Part shown: piece by piece, positions 9,189 through 16,955 of the stretch
Position numbering within the stretch: position 1 is the stretch's first letter
Layout: every line of letters starts with the position of its first letter
Source of the DNA: Herbiconiux sp.
GTDB lineage: Bacteria; Actinomycetota; Actinomycetes; Actinomycetales; Microbacteriaceae
Assembly: GCF_004297105.1 (NCBI RefSeq)
Contig: NZ_SCVE01000002.1
Coordinates: 50,561-114,560 of the forward strand
Direction of reading: 5' to 3'
DNA: 64,000 nucleotides
Position numbers and translations under genes: made by a program
Notes under the pieces: generated by a model
The model's input: only the letters and a program-made list of their open reading frames with translations
What the model was told of the DNA's origin: nothing
The model's database searches: none

Positions 9189-10501
9189 GCTTCTCACCGA
9201 TCCCCGAGGTGCTCGACGCCCTGCGCGCCGGCAAGCCGGTTCTGGTCTCGGATGCGGCCGACCGCGAGAACGAGGGTGACGCCATCCTCGCCGCGGGCCT
9301 CGCCACCCCCGAGTGGATCGCCTGGATGGTGCGACACACCTCCGGCTACCTCTGCGCGCCCATGCCGAACGAACTGGCCGACCGGCTGGCCCTGCCGCTC
9401 ATGGTGGCCAACAGCCAGGACACCCGGCGCACGGCCTACACGATCACGGTCGACGCGGCCGAGGGCGTCACCACGGGCATCAACGCCCACGACCGGGCGC
9501 ACACGCTGAACCTCCTGGCCGACCCGGAGTCGACACCGGCGAGCTTCATCCGCCCCGGCCACATCATCCCCTTGCGCGCCGTCGACGGCGGCGTGCGCAC
9601 GCGTGCCGGCCACACCGAGGCCGCGGTCGAGCTGGTGCGCGCGGCGGGCCTCGCACCGGTGGGCGTGATCGGCGAGCTGATGTCGGATGACGGCTCGGCG
9701 ATGCAGCGCGACGAGCTCTTCGCCCTCGGCGAGCGCGACGGTCTGCCGGTGACCACGATCGAGATCCTCATCGCCTGGCTCGACGAGCAGGACGGTATGA
9801 CCGCCGGCCTCACCCCGACCGCCGCCTCGGCGGAGAACGCCCCTTTGAGCATCCCCGAAGCCGCGGCCGTCGACCTCTCACCCGCCGACTCACCGCGGGT
9901 GCAGTTCGAGGTGGAGACCACCGTTCCCACCACGCACGGAGACCTCCGGATGCGCGCCTACCGCGACCTCGAGACCGGCGCCGACCACGTGGCGATCCTC
10001 TCCGGCGACCTCGGCCGGGGCTCGGAGAACGCCGCCCACCCCCTCGTGCGGGTGCACTCCGAGTGCCTCACCGGGGAGGCGTTCGGCTCACTCAAGTGCG
10101 AGTGCGGCCCGCAGCTCGACACGGCACTCGATCTGATCGCCGCCGAGGGAGGCGCCGTGATCTACCTGCGCGGCCACGAGGGCCGGGGCATCGGCCTGAT
10201 CAACAAGCTGCGCGCCTACCGACTGCAGGAAGACGGCCTCGACACCTTCGACGCCAACGTGGCGCTCGGCCTGCCGGCCGACGCGCGCGACTACGGAGCG
10301 GCCGTGGCGATCCTGGAGGATCTCGGGTCGACCCGCATCCGTCTGCTCACCAACAACCCCGACAAGGTGTCGCAGCTCGAGGCGCACGGCATCGACGTGG
10401 TCGAGCGGGTTCCCCTCGTGGTCGGCGCGGGCGACTTCAACCAGCACTACCTGGACACCAAGCGCGACCGCATGGGGCACCTGCTGCCCTCCGCGCACTG
10501 A
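9185..10501 (+). CDS. ribBA: Bifunctional DHBP synthase / GTP cyclohydrolase II
   Basis: 438 residues. The N-terminal domain (about 1-205) makes 3,4-dihydroxy-2-butanone 4-phosphate from ribulose 5-phosphate, with RENEGD at 27-32 and the INAHDRAHT segment. The C-terminal domain (about 235-435) is GTP cyclohydrolase II with zinc cysteines C294, C305 and C307 (VHSECLTG and CECG) and the catalytic RGHEGRGIGL. Both ends of the pathway are thus supplied by one protein. It lies between ribE (4-bp overlap) and ribH (27-bp gap). Confidence 0.96.
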   Translation: MSFSPIPEVLDALRAGKPVLVSDAADRENEGDAILAAGLATPEWIAWMVRHTSGYLCAPMPNELADRLALPLMVANSQDTRRTAYTITVDAAEGVTTGINAHDRAHTLNLLADPESTPASFIRPGHIIPLRAVDGGVRTRAGHTEAAVELVRAAGLAPVGVIGELMSDDGSAMQRDELFALGERDGLPVTTIEILIAWLDEQDGMTAGLTPTAASAENAPLSIPEAAAVDLSPADSPRVQFEVETTVPTTHGDLRMRAYRDLETGADHVAILSGDLGRGSENAAHPLVRVHSECLTGEAFGSLKCECGPQLDTALDLIAAEGGAVIYLRGHEGRGIGLINKLRAYRLQEDGLDTFDANVALGLPADARDYGAAVAILEDLGSTRIRLLTNNPDKVSQLEAHGIDVVERVPLVVGAGDFNQHYLDTKRDRMGHLLPSAH

Positions 10502-10528
10502 CCCGTACCCCTACCGAAAGGATTCGCC

Positions 10529-11011
10529 ATGAGCGGAGCAGGAGCACCGAACCTCGATCTCGACCTCGACGGAACCGGCCTGAACATCACCATCGTCGCC
10601 GGCACCTGGCACACCGAGATCACCGACGGCCTCCTGGCGGGGGCGCGCCGCACCCTCGAGGACGCCGGCGTGACGGTCTCCGAGGTGCGCGTCGCGGGCA
10701 GTTTCGAGCTGCCCGTCGTGTCGAAGGCCGTGCTCGAGGCGGGCGCCGACGCGGTGGTGGCCCTCGGCGTGATCATCCGGGGCGGCACGCCGCACTTCGA
10801 GTACGTGTCGGATGCGGCGACCTCGGGTCTCACGCAGGTCAGCATCCTCACCGGCAAGCCCGTGGGGTTCGGGGTGCTCACCCTCGACGACGAGCAGCAG
10901 GGTCTCGACCGCGCCGGTCTGCCCGGCTCGAAGGAGGACAAGGGCCGCGAGGCCGCGGAGGCCGCCATCACCACGGCCCTCACCCTGAAGGCGCTGCGCG
11001 AGCTGGCCTGA
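10529..11011 (+). CDS. ribH: 6,7-dimethyl-8-ribityllumazine synthase
   Basis: 160 residues, usual size. It condenses the RibBA and RibD products to lumazine and probably forms a pentamer or 60-mer shell. The motifs are VAGTWHTEITDGLLAGA, VAGSFELPVVSKA, GVIIRGGTPHFEYVSDA (active site) and the GVLTLDDEQQ segment. It has a good ribosome site (GAAAGGATTCGCC). It is the last gene of the rib operon and is followed within 20 bases by the first palindromic repeat array. Confidence 0.95.
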   Translation: MSGAGAPNLDLDLDGTGLNITIVAGTWHTEITDGLLAGARRTLEDAGVTVSEVRVAGSFELPVVSKAVLEAGADAVVALGVIIRGGTPHFEYVSDAATSGLTQVSILTGKPVGFGVLTLDDEQQGLDRAGLPGSKEDKGREAAEAAITTALTLKALRELA

Positions 11012-11030
11012 GGCACGGCCCCCTGCCGAC

Positions 11031-11246
11031 TTGCCACAAGTTGTGGCACGTCGGCGTCGTGGGCCACAACGAGGGGCAAGCCGATCGCGTCGCTCGCACG
11101 AGCGAGGGTGCCACAAGCTGTGGCACGTCGGGGTCGTGGGCCACAACGAGGGGCAAGTCGATCGCGTCGCTCGCACGAGCGAGGGTGCCACAAGTTGTGG
11201 CAAGGCGACGCGGGTTGCCACAAGTTGTGGCAAGTCGACGCGGGTT
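11031..11246. repeat. Palindromic repeat array 1 (TTGCCACAA-G-TTGTGGCAA)
   Basis: Four copies of a 19-bp palindrome with 9-bp arms around a single central base start at 11031, 11108, 11185 and 11215 (the second and third lack the first T). The first three are spaced exactly 77 bp and form two tandem 77-bp units; the third and fourth are 30 bp apart within tandem 30-bp units. Each 77-bp unit also holds a degenerate palindrome exactly 30 bp after the perfect one (11061 and 11138). The array fills the gap between convergent ribH and the ribokinase gene, ending at the ribokinase stop codon. A second, inverted array of the same palindrome lies at 62324-62759. Confidence 0.9.
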
Positions 11247-12059
11247 CTAGGGCTGGGCGCCCACCCAGGAGACGGATGCGGCGGCCGCCGTCGAGGCGGC
11301 CTGCATCGCGTCGGGGTCGCTGAAGCCGGCCGCGAGCGCCGCCGCGAGCGTGCCGCAGAAGCAGTCGCCCGCGCCCGTGGTGTCGACCACGGCGGTGACC
11401 GCGCCCGCCGGCACCTCGTGCGACCCCCACCGCGAGCCGCGCGAGCCCAGCGTCACGAGCACCGACCGCGGCGAGGGCCCCTCCGCCTCGAGCAGCGAGT
11501 TCTCGTGCTCGTTCACCACGACGGGGTCGGCGAGGTCGAGGACGTCGGCGGGGAGCGACGCGTACGGCGCCAGGTTCAGGATGACGCGGGCCCCGCGGGC
11601 GGCCGCGATGCGCGCGGCCTCCGCCACCACGTCGAGCGATACCTCCAGCGAAGCCAGAAGGACGTCGCCGGGGGCGAGCGAGGCGAGCGGCGCCAGATCA
11701 CCCACGGTCACGCGGCCGTTGGCCCCGGGCGACACGATGATGGTGTTCTCGCCGCGGGCATCCACCGCGATCGCCGCGTGGCCCGTGGCGATGCCGGCGC
11801 TGCGGGCGATGTGTGTCGTGTCGATGCCGTAGCCCGCCAGCCGGTGCAGGTAGGCATCGCCGTCGGCGTCGTCGCCGACGCGGCCGATGAACCCGACCTT
11901 CGCCCCAGCCCGTGCCGCCGCGATGGCCTGGTTGGCGCCCTTGCCTCCGAAGTGCTTCACGAGATCGCCCCCGAGGAGGGTCTCGCCCGGTTGCGGATGC
12001 CGCTCCACCTCCACCACCGAGTCGATGTTCAGCGAACCCACCACAACAACCGCGCCCAC
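11247..12059 (-). CDS. rbsK: Ribokinase (PfkB family)
   Basis: 270 residues from a GTG start, slightly shorter than the usual about 300. It phosphorylates ribose or a related sugar with ATP. The signature sequences are both present: GGKGANQAIAAARAG near residue 40 and DTTGAGDCFCG near the C-terminus with the catalytic aspartate and anion hole. A GAGGGAG ribosome site precedes the GTG, with a -10 box TAGGAT at 12090-12095 on the minus strand. It has no rbs transporter beside it; a nucleoside hydrolase elsewhere in the window (27018) could feed it ribose, which is inference. Confidence 0.85.
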   Translation of the reverse strand: MGAVVVVGSLNIDSVVEVERHPQPGETLLGGDLVKHFGGKGANQAIAAARAGAKVGFIGRVGDDADGDAYLHRLAGYGIDTTHIARSAGIATGHAAIAVDARGENTIIVSPGANGRVTVGDLAPLASLAPGDVLLASLEVSLDVVAEAARIAAARGARVILNLAPYASLPADVLDLADPVVVNEHENSLLEAEGPSPRSVLVTLGSRGSRWGSHEVPAGAVTAVVDTTGAGDCFCGTLAAALAAGFSDPDAMQAASTAAAASVSWVGAQP

Positions 12060-12104
12060 GCAGCACTCCCTCGTTCGACGTACCCCGTCATCCTAGAGCG
12101 GGCG

Positions 12105-12110
12105 TAAAGT
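12105..12110 (+). promoter_or_regulatory. -10 box TAAAGT of the MHS symporter gene
   Basis: TAAAGT lies about 107 bases upstream of the ATG at 12218, giving a leader of about 100 nt that contains the hairpins at 12119-12179. Confidence 0.4.
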
Positions 12111-12118
12111 GGACGTTT

Positions 12119-12179
12119 GCGAGTGACCCTCGCCTCCTGCCAACGACGGTGCCCCATCCGCGCCCGATCGGCGCCTTTT
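12119..12179 (+). promoter_or_regulatory. Attenuator-like leader of the MHS symporter gene
   Basis: GCGAG-TGACC-CTCGC (12119-12133) is a perfect hairpin. Downstream, GGTGCC (12148-12153) can pair with GGCGCC (12170-12175), which is followed directly by TTTT (12176-12179), as in an intrinsic terminator. The same 3' arm can instead form GCGCC-CGATC-GGCGC (12160-12174). Competing hairpins before a T tract suggest attenuation or an unrecognised riboswitch. I could not match it to a known class. Confidence 0.4.
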
Positions 12180-12217
12180 CGTGTTCCGCGTCATCATCCG
12201 AACTCCTGAAAGCCCCC

Positions 12218-13579
12218 ATGTCTTCCTCAACGCTCGACGCCACGCAGAACACGCCCGGCACGGCGGACGCTCCTGCGAACACGCGCAGCCGCGTCATCCT
12301 CGCCAGCCTCATCGGCACCTCCATCGAGTTCTACGACTTCTACGTCTACGCCACGGCTGCGGTTCTCGTCTTCCCCACCCTCTTCTTCGCCAACTCCGAT
12401 CCCACCATCTCGCTGCTGCAGTCGTTCGCCGTCTTCGGTGTCGCCTTCGTGGCACGCCCGGTGGGCTCGATCCTGTTCGGCCACTTCGGCGATCGCATCG
12501 GCCGCAAGCGCACGCTGGTGGCCTCGCTGCTCACCATGGGCATCGCCACCGTGCTCATCGGCTGCCTGCCCACCGGCACCACGCCCGGGTTCGAAATCCT
12601 CGCCCCGGCGTTCCTCGTCATCCTGCGCTTCTGCCAGGGCCTCGGGCTCGGCGGCGAGTGGTCGGGCGCGGCACTGCTCGCCACCGAGAACGCACCGAAG
12701 GGCAAGCGCTCCATCTATGGCACGTTCCCGCAGCTGGGTGCGCCGATCGGCTTCATCATCGCGAACGTGGTGTTCCTCATCCTGAGCACCACGCTCCCCC
12801 AGGACGCGTTCCTCGCCTGGGGCTGGCGCGTGCCGTTCCTCGTCTCCGCCGTGCTCGTGATCGTGGGCCTCTACGTTCGGGTGCGCCTCGTCGAGACCCC
12901 GGCGTTCCAGAAGGTCGTGGAGAAGGGCGAGGTGGCGAAACTCCCACTCGCCCGCGTGTTCAAGACCAGCTGGCGCCCGCTCATCCTGGGCACGTTCATC
13001 ATGCTGGCCACCTACGTGCTCTTCTACCTGATGACCACGTTCACTCTCACCTTCGGCACCACCAAGACGGATGCCGCGGTCCCGGGTCTCGGCTACAGCC
13101 GCAACGACTTCCTCATCATGCTCGTGATCGGCTGCGTGTTCTTCGGCATCTTCACCCTCGTGTCGGGCCCCCTGGCCGAGAAGGTGGGGCGCCGCAACGC
13201 CCTCATCTGGACCACGATCGGCATCGCCGCCTTCGGTCTGCTCTTCGTACCGTTGTTCGCGGGCGGCTTCGTGGGCGTGATGGCGCTGCTCATCATCGGC
13301 TTCACCCTGATGGGGCTCACCTTCGGGCCGATGGGCTCCGAACTGCCCGAGCTGTTCCCGGCCAATGTGCGGTACACGGGATCGGCCATCAGCTACAACG
13401 TGGCGAGCATCCTCGGCGCGGCCGTCGCCCCGTTCATCGCGGTGGCGCTCTGGACGGCCGCGAACGGCAGCACGGCACTCGTGGGCAACTACCTCTCGCT
13501 GATGGCGCTCATCACCCTCACCGCGCTGCTCATCAGCAAGGAGAACAAAGACGTCGACTTCGCCGACCGCGTGAGCTGA
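12218..13579 (+). CDS. MHS-family MFS transporter (metabolite:H+ symporter)
   Basis: 453 residues, twelve predicted membrane segments. The family signature is clear: SLIGTSIEFYDFYVYATAA at the start of helix 1, GDRIGRKRTLV in the loop between helices 2 and 3, and GLGLGGEWSGAALLATENAP, all typical of ShiA/ProP-like symporters. Substrates in this family include shikimate, betaine, proline and dicarboxylates; this one cannot be assigned. The ATG at 12218 is preceded by a weak site. It is followed 29 bp later by an ABC exporter gene, which may be cotranscribed. Confidence 0.88.
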   Translation: MSSSTLDATQNTPGTADAPANTRSRVILASLIGTSIEFYDFYVYATAAVLVFPTLFFANSDPTISLLQSFAVFGVAFVARPVGSILFGHFGDRIGRKRTLVASLLTMGIATVLIGCLPTGTTPGFEILAPAFLVILRFCQGLGLGGEWSGAALLATENAPKGKRSIYGTFPQLGAPIGFIIANVVFLILSTTLPQDAFLAWGWRVPFLVSAVLVIVGLYVRVRLVETPAFQKVVEKGEVAKLPLARVFKTSWRPLILGTFIMLATYVLFYLMTTFTLTFGTTKTDAAVPGLGYSRNDFLIMLVIGCVFFGIFTLVSGPLAEKVGRRNALIWTTIGIAAFGLLFVPLFAGGFVGVMALLIIGFTLMGLTFGPMGSELPELFPANVRYTGSAISYNVASILGAAVAPFIAVALWTAANGSTALVGNYLSLMALITLTALLISKENKDVDFADRVS

Positions 13580-13608
13580 GTCATCCGGAGTCCTGAGGAG
13601 AGAAGTCA

Positions 13609-15465
13609 ATGAGTACCACCACGTCGTCCGCCCGCCCGGCTTCACGCGGATTCGGCCGCGGCCGCACCCCGGATGACGGGCCGCGCGCGAAGTTCAGCCA
13701 GCTGCTGCCGTTCCTCCTCGAGCACCGGAAGGTGCTGGGAGGCGTCATCGCGCTGAGCATCGTGGGCGCGGCGGCGAGCCTGGCCCAGCCGTTGCTGGTG
13801 TCGCAGGTCATCACCGTGGTGCAGGCCGGCGACCCCCTCGACATGCTCGTGTGGGCGCTCGTGGCGCTCGTGATCATCTCGGGGCTCATCTCGGGCTTCC
13901 AGCACTACCTGCTGCAGCGCACCGGCACGAGCGTGGTGCTCTCCGCCCGCCGCCAGCTGGTGCGCCGCATGCTGCGCCTCCCCATCAGCCAGTTCGACAC
14001 CCGCCGCACGGGCGACCTCGTGTCGCGCGTCGGCTCCGACACCACGCTGCTCTACGCGGTGATCACCCAGGGTCTCGTCGACGCCATCGGCGGCTCGCTC
14101 GTGTTCGTGGGCGCGCTCATCGCGATGCTCATCATCGACCCGGTGCTCCTCGGCCTCACCGTGCTCGTGATCGCGGTCTCGGTGGTCACCGTGGTTCTCA
14201 TCTCGGGCCGGGTGCGCACCGCGAGCCGCAAGCAGCAGGAGAAGGTGGGCGACCTCGCCGCGGCCGTCGAGCGCTCGATCAGCGCCATCCGCACCGTGCG
14301 GGCCTCGAACGCCACCGAGCGGGAGATCGCGGCCGTGGAGAAGGATGCCCAGGGCGCCTGGGAGCAGGGCGTCAAGGTCGCGAAGATCTCGGCCCTCGTG
14401 GTGCCGATCGCGGGCATCGCACTGCAGGTGTCGTTCCTGGTGGTGCTCGGCGTCGGCGGTTTCCGGGTCGCGTCCGGGGCGATCACGATCGCGAGCCTGG
14501 TGTCGTTCATCCTCTTCCTGTTCATGATGATCATGCCGCTCGGGCAGGCCTTCGGTGCCATCAACTCCACGAACCAGGCTCTGGGGGCGCTCGGCCGCAT
14601 CCAGGAGATCGTCGACCTGCCGATCGAGGGGCAGGACGACCGCTTGATCGCCGCGCTCGCTCCCGCCGGATCGTCGAGCCCGGATGCTCCTGCCATCGAG
14701 TTCGTCGATGTGCACTTCGGCTACGACGAGGTGCGGCCGGCGGGTGACTCGTCCGACCAGGATCCGGTGGTCGACGAAGCGGAGACCGGAGTGCTGCACG
14801 GCGTGAGCTTCGCGGCGGCGCGCGGCCAGCGCACGGCGATCGTCGGTCCGTCGGGTGCGGGCAAGAGCACCATCCTGGCGCTGATCGAGCGCTTCTACGA
14901 CACCGACTCGGGTTCGGTGCGCTTCGGCGGCGTCGACGTGCGTCAGCTCGACCGGGTCGAGCTGCGGTCGCAGATCGGCTACGTGGAGCAGGATGCGCCG
15001 GTGCTCGCGGGCAGCATCCGCCAGAACCTGCTGCTGGCCTCTCCCGATGCCACCGACGAGCAGTGCGTCGACGTGCTGAACGCCGTGAACCTCGGCGAAG
15101 TGCTGTCGCGCTCACCGGAGGGTCTCGACGCCGCCGTGGGCGAAGACGGCGTGATGCTCTCGGGCGGCGAGCGCCAGCGTCTCGCGATCGCGCGGGCACT
15201 GCTCGCCGCTCCCCCGGTGCTGCTGCTCGACGAGTCGACGTCGTCGCTCGACGGCCTCAACGAGCAGATGCTGCGGGGGGCCATCGACGCCGTGGCCGAG
15301 AACCGGTCGCTGATCGTGATCGCGCACCGGCTCTCGACCGTGGTCGACTCCGACCAGATCGTGGTGGTCGACCACGGCCGCGTCGTGGGGGTGGGCACAC
15401 ACTCGGAGCTCGTGGCATCGACGCCGCTCTACCGCGACCTGGCCAAGCACCAGCTGCTCGTCTAA
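13609..15465 (+). CDS. ABC exporter half-transporter (fused permease and ATPase)
   Basis: 618 residues: six membrane segments (about 40-330) followed by an ATPase domain. Walker A GPSGAGKST is at about residue 413, the signature LSGGERQRLAIARA and Walker B VLLLDEST follow, and IAHRLSTV holds the switch histidine. The layout is that of a homodimerising type IV exporter for drugs, lipids or peptides. The ATPase linker holds an acidic insertion around residues 375-390. A good GAGGAG ribosome site precedes the ATG. The substrate is unknown. Confidence 0.88.
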   Translation: MSTTTSSARPASRGFGRGRTPDDGPRAKFSQLLPFLLEHRKVLGGVIALSIVGAAASLAQPLLVSQVITVVQAGDPLDMLVWALVALVIISGLISGFQHYLLQRTGTSVVLSARRQLVRRMLRLPISQFDTRRTGDLVSRVGSDTTLLYAVITQGLVDAIGGSLVFVGALIAMLIIDPVLLGLTVLVIAVSVVTVVLISGRVRTASRKQQEKVGDLAAAVERSISAIRTVRASNATEREIAAVEKDAQGAWEQGVKVAKISALVVPIAGIALQVSFLVVLGVGGFRVASGAITIASLVSFILFLFMMIMPLGQAFGAINSTNQALGALGRIQEIVDLPIEGQDDRLIAALAPAGSSSPDAPAIEFVDVHFGYDEVRPAGDSSDQDPVVDEAETGVLHGVSFAAARGQRTAIVGPSGAGKSTILALIERFYDTDSGSVRFGGVDVRQLDRVELRSQIGYVEQDAPVLAGSIRQNLLLASPDATDEQCVDVLNAVNLGEVLSRSPEGLDAAVGEDGVMLSGGERQRLAIARALLAAPPVLLLDESTSSLDGLNEQMLRGAIDAVAENRSLIVIAHRLSTVVDSDQIVVVDHGRVVGVGTHSELVASTPLYRDLAKHQLLV

Positions 15466-15563
15466 AGCCTCCGAACCGCACGGATCCGGCCCGGGCGACG
15501 TGCCGCTCCCGCCAACATTCCGGATTGTTTCAGCACGGCTGGTGAGGCCAGGGAGCGACCGTC

Positions 15564-15569
15564 TAGGCT
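15564..15569 (+). promoter_or_regulatory. -10 box TAGGCT of the amidohydrolase-LLM unit
   Basis: TAGGCT about 43 bases before the ATG at 15612, identical to the yihY -10 box. Confidence 0.45.
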
Positions 15570-15611
15570 TCAGCGGACGCACGCCCGGTGCACCCCGCTG
15601 ACTCGGAACCC

Positions 15612-16955
15612 ATGACCGCCATCACTCTGCACCGCTCGCCGGTCGTCCTGCCCGTCGGGTCGCCGGCGATCCGCGACGGTGCAGTGGCGGTGAGTTCGAA
15701 TCGGATCGTCGCGGTGGGTTCTCACGACGACCTCAGTGCAGAGTTCGGCGAATCGACGGGGTTCAAGCGCGTTGAATGGTCCGGCACCCTCACCCCTGGC
15801 CTCGTGAACGCGCACACGCACCTCCAGTACAGCGACATGGCCGCCGTCGGTCAGGGCCGCTACTCCGGGTTCGAGGACTGGTCGCGCTCGTTCCAGGCCG
15901 CCTACCTCGCGCCGCACGACTGGGCCGAATCGGCCGCCAGCGGCGCCCAGCAGGCCGCGCGCACCGGAACGACGGCTCTGGCCGACATCGTCACCGATCG
16001 GGCCGCCGGCCGTGCGCTGCACGACGCGGGACTCCACGGCATCACCTTCTGGGAGGTCTTCAACTGGAAGGCGGCCCGGTGGCGGGCCGAGGGCCGCGAG
16101 ACGGTCGAGGCCGAAATCGACCGGATCCCCACGCCTCCCGTGGTCGGCCTGTCACCGCACGCGGTGTACTCCCTCGACACCGATGTGCTGCACGATCTCG
16201 TCGCCTGGTCGGCTGAACAGGGTCTGCGGCAGCACATCCATGCGGCCGAGGCCGCTTCGGAAGACGATTTCACTCGGACGGGTTCTGGCACGCTCGCCGA
16301 GCAGTGGCGACGCTATGGACACGCAGATCTCCAGCTGTTGAGCGGAGGCGGCTCGGGGCTCGGGGCCATCGCCTACCTCGACTCCGTCGGGGCCCTCGCA
16401 CCCACCACCCACCTCGCCCACGGCATCTACGTCGACGCCGACGATCGTGCACTGCTCCGCCGGCGCGGCGTGACCGTGGCGCTGTGCCCGCGGTCCAACG
16501 CCGTGATCGGCCTCGAACCCCCACCCGTCGCGGCCTACCTCACGGAACACAGTCCCCTCGCGGTGGGAACAGATTCGCTCTCATCGTCGCCCTCGCTGAA
16601 TCTGCTGGAGGACGTGGCGGCGCTGCATCGCCTCGCCCGAACACAGGGTTACCGCGGATCCGGACTGCACGAGAGGCTCCTCGAGGCGGCGACCCTCGGT
16701 GGTGCCCGCGCGCTCGGCCAGAACCGCGGCTCCCGAACTCCGGGAGCAGCACCCGGCGGCACCGGCGCCCTCGGCGTCCTCGAGCCCGGCGCGGCGGCCG
16801 ACTTCGCCGTCTTCGCCACCGCGAGCCCCGACCCCCGCGATGCCCTGGCGGAACTCGTCGAAACGGGCACGACACCAACCACTGCGACCTACGTCGACGG
16901 GGAGCCTCTCTGGCTCGCAGCCGTCGCCGACGGAAAGGAGAACAGCCATGTCTGA
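15612..16955 (+). CDS. Amidohydrolase-family deaminase (TrzA/SsnA/MtaD-like)
   Basis: 447 residues from the ATG at 15612 (a GTG at 15588 is also in frame). It is a TIM-barrel metal hydrolase: NAHTHLQYSD supplies the first two metal histidines, HIHAAE the third with the acid, LAHGIY the fourth, and AVGTDSLSSSPSLNLLED the metal aspartate. This pattern fits deaminases of guanine, adenosine-type nucleosides such as S-adenosylhomocysteine/methylthioadenosine, or aminofutalosine; which one cannot be told. It has one internal Met and one Cys only. The stop overlaps the following LLM gene by 8 bp, so the deaminase and monooxygenase are probably coupled in one pathway. Confidence 0.75.
   Translation: MTAITLHRSPVVLPVGSPAIRDGAVAVSSNRIVAVGSHDDLSAEFGESTGFKRVEWSGTLTPGLVNAHTHLQYSDMAAVGQGRYSGFEDWSRSFQAAYLAPHDWAESAASGAQQAARTGTTALADIVTDRAAGRALHDAGLHGITFWEVFNWKAARWRAEGRETVEAEIDRIPTPPVVGLSPHAVYSLDTDVLHDLVAWSAEQGLRQHIHAAEAASEDDFTRTGSGTLAEQWRRYGHADLQLLSGGGSGLGAIAYLDSVGALAPTTHLAHGIYVDADDRALLRRRGVTVALCPRSNAVIGLEPPPVAAYLTEHSPLAVGTDSLSSSPSLNLLEDVAALHRLARTQGYRGSGLHERLLEAATLGGARALGQNRGSRTPGAAPGGTGALGVLEPGAAADFAVFATASPDPRDALAELVETGTTPTTATYVDGEPLWLAAVADGKENSHV

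Noticed and set aside
11031..12107. Open frames through repeat array 1 on both strands
   Set aside because: They are shadows of the repeats and of the ribokinase gene; composition and periodic peptides show no real protein.
12227..13645. Long minus-strand frame opposite the MHS symporter (472 codons)
   Set aside because: Rich in H, D, E and R as expected for the antisense frame of a membrane protein gene; no family resemblance.
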